64,000 nucleotides of DNA from Narthecium ossifragum (GCA_963920575.1 OY986971.1:18094492-18158491), one strand, 5' to 3'; numbered from the stretch's first letter, positions 45,608 to 56,664 are shown. Notes: a model not told the origin generated them from the sequence alone. Numbers and translations are program-made.

Positions 45608-48057
45608 GATATTTTGTAACATTCATAGATGATGCATCAAGAAAGGTATGGCTCGATGTGATCATACATAAATTTGAAGTCTTTCAGTCTTTTCAGTATT
45701 TTCATTCTAGAGTAGAACATGAAACTAGAAAACGACTGCTATGTTTGCGTACCAATAATGGAGGAGAGTATACTTCAGATTTATTCAAGGAATATTGTAA
45801 GAAGCATGGTATTAGACATCAGAAAACTATACCTGGTACTCCTCAACAAAATGGAGTTTCAGAGAGGATGAATCGGACAATCATGGAGAAGACTAGAGCC
45901 TTATTGTCTATGTCAAAGCTGCCTAAGGAATTTTGGGGAGAAGCAGTTCGAACAGCTTATTATCTGATCAACAGGTCCCCTTCAGTTCTTTTGGATGGCA
46001 GTATCCAAGAGCAAGTCTGGACCAAGAAGAAGATCTCCTACAACCATCTCAGAGTCTTTGGATGCAAGGCCTCAGTTCATGTTCCAAAGGAAAAGAGAAG
46101 CAAGCTTGACCAGAAGGCCAATCAATGCATTTTCTTAGGTTATGGAGAAGATGAGTTCGGTTACAGACTATGGGATCCAGAAGCTAAGAAGATTTTAAGG
46201 AGTCGAGTTGTTATCTTTGTAGAAGACCAGCATGTGGAGAGCAGTGGGAAGTTGAAAGAACAGACATCTCAGACTACCATAGAGATAAGTAAACCTATGT
46301 CTCTAACTCCGCCCATAGTTCATGCCAAAGATGGGGGAGAAGAAAACCAGTTTACTCCTGAAGAGCTTGAAGAGGACGCAGCGGAAGTTGGAGAGGGTGA
46401 AGAAATTCAAGAGGATCAAGCAGCCCAACAAGGCCCTCTCACACCACAACTGAGACGCTCTTCCAGAATACCAGTTCCATCTACCAGGTATTCTTCTTCC
46501 AAATATGTGCTGCTAACGGATGCAGGAGAGCCAGAATCCTATCAAGAAGTGATTGGTAGCGATCAAAAGGGGAAGTGGGAGAAGGCTATACAAGAGGAGA
46601 TGGATTCTCTACATGAGAATCATACTTATGACTTGGTGGAGCTGCCCAAGGGAAGGAAAGCATTAAGAAACAAGTTGGTGTACAAACTGAAGACTGAGGA
46701 AAAATCAACACAGCCAAGGTACAAGGCACGGCTGGTGGTAAAAGGATTTCAGCAGAAACAAGGCATAGACTTTGAAGAAATATTCTCTCCAGTAGGGAAG
46801 ATGACCTCTATTAGAGTAGTCCTTGGGATGGCAGCAAAGTTAGACTTAGAAATTGAGCAGCTGGATGTCAAGACGGCGTTTCTTCATGGCGATATGGAAG
46901 AAGAAATATACATGGAGCAGCCTGAAGGATTCAAAGTCAAGAACAAGGAACACATGGTCTGCAAGCTGAAGAAGAGTATCTATGGTCTCAAGCATGCACC
47001 AAGACAGTGGTACAGGAAGTTCGACGCTTTCATGCTACAACTTGAATACCATAAGACAACTTCGGAGCATTGTGTCATTCGAAGGTTTGATAATGTTGAT
47101 TTTCTTATCCTCTTGCTTTATGTTGATGACATGTTAATAGTAGGAAAAGATGTCAAGAAGATCCAAAAGTTAAAGCAAGAGATGTCCAAGTTCTTTGCTA
47201 TGAAAGACTTGGGTCAGGCGAGGCAAATCTTGGGCATGAAGATCATACGTGACAGAGGCGCTAGAAAGCTATGGATGTCACAAGAAAGATACATCGAGAA
47301 AGTGTTGAAACAATTCAAGATGTCAGAAGCCAAGCCTGTTGGATCACCGCTAGCAGCTCATCATAAATTGAGCAAGGAGCAGAGTCCTAGAGGAGATGAG
47401 GACATGGAGGAGATGACCAAGATTCCCTACGCTTCAGCTATCGGCAGCTTGATGTATGTCATGGTGTGCACGAGGCCAGATATTGCACATGCCGTAGGAG
47501 TCGTCAGCTGGTTCATCTCAAACCCGGGACGACAACATTGGGAAGCTGTCAAGTGGATACTCAGGTATCTTCGAGGAACCTCAAAATTTGCTTTATGTTT
47601 TGGGAATGGGAATCTAGTGTTGGAAGGGTATACAGATGCAAACATGGCCGGGGATGTGGATTCAAGGAAGTCTATATCATGCTACTTGGCCACATTTGCC
47701 GGGGGAGCAGTCTCATGGCAGTCAAGATTACAAAAGTGTGTTGCCCTATCAACTACTAAAGCAGAGTTCATAGCTGCAACTGAAGCCTGCAAGGAAATAT
47801 TATGGATGAAGAAGTTTACTGTGGAACTTGGATTGCAATAGGAGGACTACACAGTGCATTGTGATAATCAGAGTGCCATCCATCTATCGAAGAACTCAAG
47901 CTTTCATTCGAGGTCCAAGCATATTGATGTCCGGTATCATTGGATCAGAAATGCACTTGAAGAGAAGCAGTTTCAGATTCAGAAGATTCATACTGACAAC
48001 AACCCATCAGATATGATGACAAAGGTCCTCCCGAAGGAAAAGCTCCAGCTATGTTGA
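45608..48057 (+). pseudogene. Copia-2 integrase-RT-RNase H
   Basis: It resumes with FVTFIDDASRKVW. The second catalytic Asp of integrase, expected before NGGEY, is Asn (AAT, 45754-45756), so strand transfer should be lost; the catalytic Glu in NGVSERMNRT is present. The C-terminal domain has HLRVFGCKASVHVPKE and FLGYGEDEFGYRLWDP. RT carries KARLVVKGFQQ, QLDVKTAFLHGD, SIYGLKHAPRQW and YVDDM (about 47119-47133). RNase H has YTDAN, a TKAEFIA Glu and CDNQSAIHL. One TAG (47839-47841) separates the last two. Otherwise open for over 700 codons. Confidence 0.94.
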
Positions 48058-48101
48058 AACATAGCTGGAATGGAGTCCTCCTGAGTCGAGAAGGGGGAGT
48101 T

Positions 48102-48903
48102 TGTTGGGGTTTCTCTCCTCATGAGACCTCAACAAACGGAATCTAGTTGTGTGGAACAACTGGATGCGGCACAAGAGGAGAAGAAGAAGGAGCTGTGAAG
48201 AAAAGGAACGTGGAAACTAAATCTGGGAACTTGGGATCGATCCAATATGCCTTTGGATCGATCCAAGTTGAAGGTGGATCGATCCAGATCGTAGTTGGAT
48301 CGATCCGTGAATCTCTCACAGAGACGTGGTTGAAGGTCTGCACGGTTGGATCGATCCTGGTCACGGTTGGATCGATCCATACTCAGTTTCCAGAGACGTG
48401 GATTGTAGAAGCGCCCAGTGGATCGATCCAACTCACCTTGGATCGATCCAAACCCAAAGCTGGATCAATCCAAAGCCACAGTGGATCGATCCCAGACCAG
48501 TTGACAGAGAACTGGTTTGGCCGACACACAGTTGGATCGATCCAAGGCATCTCTGGATCGATCCGAAAACGGCAAATTGGTTTTTTGGATGGTTAGGATC
48601 AATTCCGATTCTAATTATCTTGGGCCATATAAATAGGGGTTTTATGATCTTTTTAGGTCATCTTCTTGTTGCTTGAAACCCTAGAGAGAGAGGCATTGTT
48701 CTCCTCTAGAAGAACCCTTGTAATCCACCTTTATCATAGTGAGATCCTCCTCCGCCCTGTGGTTTTTCCTTCTCAGTGATTTGCTGAAAGATTTTCCACG
48801 TAAATCTTGGTGTTTTGTTTGGTTTGCTTTCTCTGTCTTGTCTTTCTTCGTCATGCCGACGATCTAGGACTTGGGTAACACCGATACACCCAAGATCTCA
48901 ACA
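48102..48903 (+). repeat. Copia-2 3' LTR (802 bp)
   Basis: Matches 34346-35126. It has eleven exact GATCGATC sites plus one CpG-decayed site (GGATCAATCC, about 48462). Confidence 0.93.
48237..48634 (+). promoter_or_regulatory. Copia-2 3' LTR array plus TATA box
   Basis: GATCGATC array as in the 5' LTR; the last motif starts at 48556 and TATAAAT at 48628, exactly 72 bp. It has one more unit (GGATCGATCCTGGTCACGG) than the 5' LTR. Confidence 0.83.
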
Positions 48904-49836
48904 CTTTTTTCTTGTGAAGGAGAGGAGAACGGGGAAGACACTTCTACGAGGACTGTGTGAGCATGGTGTGTATCCACTTCCAGACCCAAATGGTATCTCT
49001 TCCAAAAAGAAGGTATTTGTGTTTGTTCACGAGAAGACTTTATTCGATGGTTGGCATAATCGTTTTGGTCACCCCTCGTCCAAAGTTGTCTCACATTTAA
49101 TTTCATCCTTTTCTCTTCCTGCCAGTAGCACCAAATCGTGTTCTAAAATTTGTGATTCTTGCACCATCAATAAAGCTCACAAATTACCATTTCATAAACA
49201 TGGTTTAACAAGTGATGCTCCTTTTGATCTTGTTTACACCGATGTTTGGGGACCCTCTCCAATATCTAGTGTTGATGATGGGCACGAATATTATGTCATT
49301 TTTGTTGGCCATTATACTAAATATGTGTGGTTCTTTCCCATCCATAAAAAATCTGATGTCAGAATCTTATTCCCTCAATTTCACAAAATGATTGGAACAC
49401 GATTCAATGGTAAAATCTGTGTTATTTACTCAGACAACGGCGGAGACTTCATTGCCTTAAAATCATATTTGTCTGACCATGGAATTAATCATTATATATC
49501 AGCACCATACACTGCACAACAAAATGGAGTATCGGAACATCGCCATCGCCATGTGTTTGAAACGGGCCTTACTCTTCTCACACATCCCAAACTTCCTCAA
49601 GAATTTTGGTCTCATGCGTTTTCCTCTACAATGTATCTGATCAATAGATTGCCAACTCCAGTTCTCCATTTCAAGTCCCCCTTTGAAGTCCCCTTCAACC
49701 AAAAGCCAAATTATTTAAAACTTAAATCTCTTGGTTGCTTGTGTTATCCTTAGCTAAAGCCATATAACACCCACAAGCTTTAATCCAAGTCATTGCCATG
49801 CATTTTCATAGGCTATACTCTACACACCAAAGTACA
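48904..49836 (+). pseudogene. Copia-1 integrase, N-terminal and core part
   Basis: Joins 34345 across Copia-2: VKERRTGKTLLRG, then the pre-integrase region WHNRFGHPSS and CDSCTINKAHKLPF. Integrase core: first Asp in VYTDVWGPSP, second in YSDNGGDF (a Glu-to-Asp change after GG), catalytic Glu in NGVSEHRHRH. All three catalytic residues appear present. Stops begin at about 49750, followed by the FIGYTLHTK segment. It is cut at 49836 by LTR G. Confidence 0.88.
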
Positions 49837-52285
49837 TGATGAGTCACTAAATATTCATAATTAAACCCCTTAGTTTACCTTTGTTAGGCCTAAAGTGTTT
49901 GTATTTAATAGTTTGTTAGTTTATTTCAGGTTTAATCATGATTTGAGAAGAAATACAAAAAATTTGGTTAAAAAGATGAATTTATGTGATAATGACTGCT
50001 TCGTCGCCTGTCAGGAGAATATTCTCCATAAATTCTGTATAAGTCCAAATATTCTGGAACGTTAGTACGTGATAGAAGACTTCCAAAGCTACAACTTTCA
50101 TGTTGGACATCTTCGAGACTCCTGATGGATTGATACCAGTTTTGAAGAAGATAAAGATACATAGCTGCTGAAAAGCTGGTCCGTCGATATTCAGAAGAAT
50201 ATTCATCAAATATTCCTCATAAGTTTAAATATTATGAACTATTCGGAATATGATAGAGGACTTCCTAATATACAATGTTTGTGTTGGACAAAGTTTCAGA
50301 TTCTGAATGAATTGGATCCAGTTGCGCTCAGAATAAGACTGCTAGAATTAATTCAGGAAAACTGAGTTCTAATAGATGTCCAACTCAACTCAAACTCTAA
50401 TTTCGGGAGCTCTCCTATAAATAAGGTTATTGATCAGAAAATAATCATCTTTTTTAATCCGAAAATAATCACCTTTTCGACTATCTTTGGAGAAGGAAAA
50501 AAGAAGACGCGAGGATGCGAATGGTGACAACTTCCTATTCTAACCCGATGGCTTTCATCCATAAGATGAGTGGCTAACTTCTTTTATTTAGGAATCTCAT
50601 GAAACCCTAGTGTAGTTTTGGTCTTTCTTTCGTTTGATTTTTGTAAACTTCTCGATGCATGATATCATAAATATTGTTTTATTGTTAATAAAGTTGAAGG
50701 AAGAGAGTTCCCTTGACATACTTTCAGTCCTACATGATTTCTGTGATTGATTGTAGATATTTATGAGATGGTTTTCATGAAGTTATTGGTTTGCCTTTGA
50801 GATAAATTATGCTACGCGAAGATAGGTTGTGCGAAGGTCATTAGGAGTAGTATAATTTAAGGTAATCGTAGGACCAAAGACAATCTATGCGAAACAAATA
50901 TAGGTTATGTCGTTGGAAACATTAACTTTATTTTAGGAATTCATGTGAGCTTGTAGCCATATAATCCATAATGTTTGTAAGGAATCATGTCTAGATTCCA
51001 TATTTGTTGGCAATTTTTGGTGATTTAAGCTTGAAATTAGTTAGCTTTCTAATATGGTTCATACAAGACTAATTGAGACAACTTTGAATTAATTACAAGC
51101 TAATCGGGTCAAGTTAATCACTGCAGTTGGATTGGAACTTGAGACAAGGATGATCGGACCGACGGCCAAGGATAATGACCTAGCTCTGATATTGAGAGGC
51201 TTGGGGGGATTCAAGGGGGGCCGGAACTATATAGCTTTTGGTATTGAGTAAAAAAAGAGTATTCTTTCAGGACTTTGAGAAGAGCGGCCAAGGAACAGAG
51301 AGATAGGGATGTGCGGCTGAGTAAGAGAGAGAGAAGAAAGTGAGAGAGAAGAACTGTGCGGAAGAAGTGAGGAAGAAAGAGAGAGAGAAGAAGAAGAGAG
51401 ATGCGGCCTTGGAAAAGATAAAGAGCAGGGGAGAGAAGAACTGTGCGGAAGTGTGAGAGAGAAGAAGAAGAGAGGTGGATGTGAGTTGACCGGTTGTGAG
51501 GGAAGGAAATAGAGAGAAGTTGAGGAGAGGTGAGGTGGTTGTGGAAGCGAGAGAGAAGAAGAGAGAGGTGGTTGTAAGATCAGAAAGATCAGAGTGGTAG
51601 CGAAGGCAAATGAAAGGTATTTGTCAGACCGAGCGATCCGATGAGGATAACTGGGTGGAGGCGATCAATCAAGAAAAGCAGAGTTGCAGACCGTGATTCG
51701 AGGAGTCGAGCAAGTGTGAGGACGACGTCGTGTATCTGAGGAGCCAGTACAGTGAGTCGTGTTAACTTGTGTAAACGTTACTTTTGCTTTTAGTGGATTG
51801 ATTTCTCCTAGTCCTGCATTGGACCCGTGGCTTTTTTCCCGTGATGGTTTTTGCACGTTAAAAATCGTGTGTCTTCCTTCTTGTGCATGATTAATTTATT
51901 TCATATATCTGCTTCCACGTATTTTAGGTAATATGTGGGGTCTACTTAATTTCAATGTTGAAAGAAGGGAACAATATGATAACTAGAGAAGGCTAATAAT
52001 GAAACTAGAGTGGATTGAGTAATTCCTAAGTAATTACTCCATTGATTCGAATTGATCAACATTTTATTTCTTTTCTTTATTAGTTTAGATAACTCTATGC
52101 TATCTTTGATTCTTTTCCTTAGTTTTAGGGTTTCGAGAATTGATTTCAGTTTCCAACGTTTTCCCTGTGGATCGACTCCCGACTTCACCGCTATTTTAGC
52201 TAGTACTGTAGTGATTGAATAAGGATTATAAATTTAATATTTGATTGAGTTTGTAACGTTTTAACGACACATTCGCAACACATCA
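49837..52285 (+). mobile_element. LTR G: Athila-like solo LTR, 2449 bp, no GATCGATC array
   Basis: It opens TGATGAGTCACTAAATATTC and ends ...CGCAACACATCA at 52285, with a TTTTCCCTGTGGATCGACTCCC phrase before the end as in other Athila LTRs. The flanks GTACA and GTGCC match only partly as a TSD. CTATAAATAAGG (about 50415) may be its TATA box. GA-rich repeats fill 51270-51600. It is the only Athila-like LTR here with no GATCGATC, a useful natural control. Confidence 0.75.
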
Positions 52286-53150
52286 GTGCCTATCTATGTT
52301 TACATATTCCAACTTATAGGCTTTATGTGTCATGACATGTCACTTTTGATGAGTCGGTCTATTCCTATCCCATGATCACCTTAGCTGCCAATACAACTCT
52401 ACCTGCATTTGAGAAGTCATGGTCGGGAACACCAGCCTTCTCCATCGTGCCATTTGGGACTCATGAAGCTGAAGTACCCATGCCTACGCCGACTCGTGAA
52501 GCGACTTCCACGTCTACTTCGACCTCGCTCCACCAGTCTCCTCTCTCGACTCCACCGGAGAACCCAAGCCCTTCTCTAACCTCTCAACTAGGGGAACATA
52601 GTGTATCCACACCACCACCCTTACCGAACAGAAATCATCAAATGACAACAAGATCGATGAATAACATTCACCGGCCCAAACTATCATTTGTTGCTACCAA
52701 GTATCCCATCTCAAGTCTCAACACCCTTAGAACCAACATATGTAAGTCATGCTCTCAAGGACCCTCGCTGGCACACTGCTATGTTTGAAGAGTTCACTGC
52801 ACTTAGACATGCCACGTGGATCTTGAGCCGTCACGGTCTGGTCAGAATCTCATTGGTAGTAAATGGGTGTTTCGCGTGAAACGCAATCCAAATGGATCCA
52901 TCAACAGGTACAAAGCCCGTCTAGTAGCGAAAGGCTTCCATCAACGTCCGGGTGTGGACTATTCAGAGACATTTAGTCCGGTGGTAAGGCCGGCTACTAT
53001 TCGTCTTATACTCTCAATTGCAGTGATGAAAGGTTGGCGTGTCAAACAACTAGCCGTAAACAATACTTTTCTCTATGGTACTTTAGTTGACTCCGTGTTC
53101 ATGAAGCAGCTACGTGGGTTTGAGGATCCTTTCAAACCCCATTTTGTTTG
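52286..53150 (+). pseudogene. Copia-1 integrase C-terminus and RT start
   Basis: After LTR G: VSRHVTFDES with a stop, then a Ser/Thr/Pro-rich linker, TTRSMNNIHRPK, and RT from 52800: [59 protein letters not shown] stands where copia RT has a catalytic D (DVNNAFL); here the Asp is Ala. A frame change occurs near 52790. It is cut at 53150 by the inverted-repeat element. Confidence 0.87.
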
Positions 53151-55054
53151 GGATTTTGCTAGAGGCAGGGATCTTGCAAGGAGCTTGCAAGGATGTTGCC
53201 ACGTGGACCAATCAGTGAACGCCACGTGTCCCTCTCCCCCACCAAGCGAGATAATAGCCAGGCGTGGAGAGAGAGAATTTGAATTTTGTTTCAAAATTCA
53301 CCCCCCACCGCGATCTTTCTCTCGCTCGCTCTCTCTCCCTCCCTCCCTCCCCCATCGCCCCCCTGATCGCCGCATCCCTCTCTCTCCTCGGCGACGGCTG
53401 GAGGGGAGTCGTCTCCTTCCCAAAAAAGCTTGGATTTTAATGGCCTCGAGGCCTGCTTAAAGGCCTCTCCTCTCGCGATCTTCGCGTCAATTATTTTTCC
53501 TCCAGACCTGTTCCGCTCTCGATCTCGCTAGGGTTTCAAAGGTCTTGTTCGGGTGTTCACCAATGTCGACGGAGAAGGAAAGGGAGGGCCATGTTTACAT
53601 GGCGAAGCTCTCGGAGCAAGCTGAGAGATATGATGGTAAGGGTTTGGGATGGGATCCCTTCCTTTACATCTCTGCTTTCCTTGAGTTTTTGTTCTTCTCC
53701 GCTATATTTAGCCTGGTTTGATCTTGCGTGTTATTTGATAGGTTTTGTTTTATTGTTTGCGGAGGCAATGAAAAGCATATATTTGGTTGGGGTGAATATT
53801 TTGTGTCACTTTTGGTTTAAATTTGCTATAACTTGATCTATGGATGGATTTCATTTGATTGCTGTCCATTCTCTGTGCTCTTCTGATAAATCTTAGTTTT
53901 TTACGCTTGGGGTTATGTGTTTATGTAGATTTATGGCCTTCTTCAAGTCAATGGAGTCACAAAATCGGTCTTCCTGTGTTCCATTTTGTGGTTATGTAAC
54001 ACATACTGTTATCATTGAAGGTTGTTCTTTTACTGAGAACCGTCAGAACCTTATAAACTGGAGAATGGATTTGGTCACGATTTTATTTGCCGTCCTATTT
54101 TACCTTGATTCATGTGTTTATTTTGGGTTTTCCAAGAACGATCATGTGTTCTTGTTCTGCCCTCGATGTAGGCACGAGTTGAAGCTTGATAATTTGCGTC
54201 GGATTGACTGCAAATATTTTTCCTGATGATATCTTCAGTCAACAATAGCCGGTGTGCTTGTATTTAATGCTAATCAACCTTCAGATGAGCTATACCTGTA
54301 TAAACCTCCCTTTTGGAGGCCTTTATACCTGGCCATTGATATTTGATAGTGTTGCTTTTATGTTGTTCCTCCATTATTACTGTATGTTCACAGTAGAAGA
54401 CCAACAATCTTGGTGATTTGCTTAAAGAAGCACTCTCCCATTTGTTTTATTGATTTGTTGGAACACTTGTTTGGTCTTATTAATATTTTTATATGAAATC
54501 ATTAGCATGTGGACATTTTTTTAGTAATTGTGATCATGCATTATAGGCTTTCCAATTAATAGTGCTTAATAGTTGACCAATTTTTCTTGGAGAGCGTTAG
54601 CGTGTTGACGCTGATTTCATCGTGGATTTTTTTGTCCTCTTTCAGCTGATGCTGCTTATAGTTGTCTAGTTGTCTGAAAGCTAGTTAGGGACAGATTATC
54701 AAGCAGCTATATAGATTTCACAAAGGAATAAAATGAATTACATAGAATGATTATGTCAACATTTTTCTCATTTTGCCCATTCTTCCATAAGGATGGAAGC
54801 CGAGAAACTAGAATCCTGGAACCTATCTGAAGTTGCAGTGTATATATTTCTTTTTTGCAGGAGCATTTTGTTTTTAATCTCTTCTGCTTTACCTGCAAGT
54901 TCTCATTTTGACTTTAATTTCTCATTGCGATGTTATGGGTTTTTAATAGTTGAAGTGCTCTAAAGAAAACACCTTAGCATAGCCATTGTGTAATTTCTAA
55001 TTGTAAGGACTTGTAGATATGTGCTTGGGGCTTGATTGTATTGACCAGACTTTT
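53151..55054 (+). repeat. Left arm of the large inverted repeat (1904 bp)
   Basis: It pairs with 56868-58762. It contains a GC-rich 5' flank, 14-3-3 exon 1 and the beginning of the following intron. A 103-codon frame (53915-54226, repeated at 57688-57999) is open in both arms, but its position in the intron and lack of any known motif make it unlikely to be a gene. Confidence 0.93.
53563..53635 (+). pseudogene. 14-3-3 protein gene, first exon (left arm copy)
   Basis: ATG at 53563 encodes a start of the form [19 protein letters not shown] ending in ERYD, the N-terminal helix of plant 14-3-3 (GF14) proteins, which bind phosphoserine motifs. The exon ends at 53635 in phase 1, followed by GTAAGG, so the splice donor is intact. 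No second exon follows; only intron-like DNA is present before the RPT3 exon. It is a captured fragment, not a functional gene. About 400 bp of 5' flank came with it, so some promoter activity is possible. Confidence 0.85.
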
Positions 55055-55574
55055 AGACCAACTTTTCTTTTTTGTATTAAGGAATTTTTTTTGGGTGTAA
55101 CAAGGAACTTTATTTATGAGATGTTTCAATACATGTTTTGGTTATTACCTTTAGCTGTCTTTAGGATGCCAACAATATTTTTTTACAAGCTTTTAAGATG
55201 GTTGAGATTTGCATTTCCGAGGTACTGGCATCTTGGCCTTTCTACTATTTTGTTAGCAGTAATAGTAGCCTTCTGGTTTTGAGAAGGAAAGTTTTTGAAG
55301 TCTTGAAAGAAGACAGCTTCTTGTGGAAATCGCAGTTGGTTGGGGAGAAAATTTAGGAGATTTTCAGCAAAGCTTAATGTCTGTAAGCAATAGAGAAAGT
55401 TTGTTGTCTACCTTTCTGTTTGATCTCTACACTATTAGCTTTATTTATCAAACGTACAGGCGTGGTTGCAGATTTTGCTGGCAAATAATCTCAATATTGT
55501 ATAGTGGCCTTGTCGTTTATTTCTGTGATGGATGTTTTATCTGCATCTGATCTAACTTGAAAATGGCTTTGTAG

Positions 55575-55709
55575 ATATCTGCCATCTGCCAGGAGGCTGG
55601 GATGCATGCTGTAAGAAAGAACCAATATGTGATTCTTCCAAAGGACTTCGAGAAGGGTTACCGCACGAACGTGAAGAAGCCAGACACTGATTTTGATTTC
55701 TATAAATGA
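55575..55709 (+). pseudogene. 26S proteasome ATPase RPT3, last exon (captured)
   Basis: After an intron end TTTGTAG, 44 codons read ISAICQEAGMHAVRKNQYVI, then ILPKDFEKGYRTNVKKP and a terminal DFYK, stop at 55707-55709. This is the C-terminus of the proteasome regulatory particle ATPase RPT3 (RPT3/6B type), including the hydrophobic-Tyr-X tail (FYK) that docks into the 20S core. The frame is intact with a good acceptor. All upstream exons are absent, so it is a gene fragment carried by the element. Confidence 0.9.
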
Positions 55710-56399
55710 GGGAAAAAAATTTGTTGGGAATTCCCCTTCTCATGGCATTCTGTAACTCTTATGATCTCAGATATCTTTCTGTTATTTATGAGTCTTTGAT
55801 GTAGCTGGGAATGTTACGATCTGTTCGATGATGTTAGATTTGATAGATATCTAGAGATAACAGGGAGTGTGTTATGCGCTTCGCTGTCATTGAACTGTTT
55901 TGTGTTCTAAATTTGCATTGCCAATCTGTTCGATTCATTGTTGCAGTTCATCTCCAAATTAACAGGTTCATTGTTACTCAGAACCTTCTATCTTCAGCAG
56001 CTGTTCTTGGTTTGTATTCCCTGGGATATACTGAACCAACTATCAAAATTACAAGAAAATCAACTACAAGTTCTTAGCTATCAAAATCAGCTACTAAAAA
56101 CAACCACTACAAAAAAAGAACAAAAACAAGAAAATCATTTTTCTCAATCAGCTACAAGTTCTTTCCAAAGTTAGTGCTCACAAAGTTTGTATTGACTGAC
56201 CAGCTATCAAAATTACATGAGTGAGTACTACAGGGTTTGAGTACTACAAGCTCACTATTACATGAGTGATACTACAAATGAGCACGAATCAGCAGCATCG
56301 ACATCAGTTCCATGTTTTTCCCCACCACTAAGCCATTCCTTTGCACTTGAAAGCTATTGCAGAGAATGCTTTTGTTTCTTGTCCTGAGATAATCGGTTT

Positions 56400-56546
56400 T
56401 ATGTGACATGGGATTCCATATGTTGACTAAGCTCTTCTAGAGACTTGAAATTCATGCCATGACTTTTCCATAGCACTTAAAGCATCAATTGCCGACTCAT
56501 GTCCCAACCTGAGGAGCTCTTAGTTAGGTTCAGTCCCAACAACATC
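56400..56546 (-). pseudogene. PCF11-like (pre-mRNA cleavage factor) fragment, downstream exon
   Basis: Minus strand after an AG acceptor (TTTGCAG): a region reading VGTEPN, stop, ELLRLGHESAIDAL, and after a frameshift FKSLEELSQHMESHVT. This resembles the segment of plant PCF11/PCFS proteins before and in the C2H2-like zinc finger (an RHESAI..L then an EEHS.HMDWHVT-type phrase). Disrupted by a stop and a frameshift. Confidence 0.55.
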
Positions 56547-56664
56547 CTGCAAAGGTCAGGTCAATTTATAAGATGTTAGAACAACTTCAATTTTTTCAAT
56601 TAAGCAAGAAAAGTTGATGATTTTCTGGTTTAACAAATTATAAGAATCTAACTGATAACAGTAC

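Larger units (their letters stand above)
34346..48903 (+). mobile_element. Copia-2: complete Tnt1/Tork-like Ty1/copia element, TSD CTTTT
   Basis: 5' LTR 34346-35126 and 3' LTR 48102-48903 are close copies, both TGTTGGGG...CAACA, flanked by CTTTT at 34341-34345 and 48904-48908. A tRNA-Met-type primer site follows the 5' LTR and a polypurine tract (GAAGGGGGAGTT) precedes the 3' LTR. Coding order gag-PR-INT-RT-RH is standard copia; the style of the integrase/RT sequence is Tnt1/Tork-like. Two later insertions split it: LTR B2 (35459-41994) in gag and LTR A3 (43194-45607) in integrase. Without them it is about 5.6 kb. Confidence 0.95.

Noticed and set aside
53915..54226. 103-codon ORF, present again at 57688-57999
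   Set aside because: Its duplication is explained by the inverted-repeat arms, and it lies in the 14-3-3 intron. No known domain and no independent evidence of coding.
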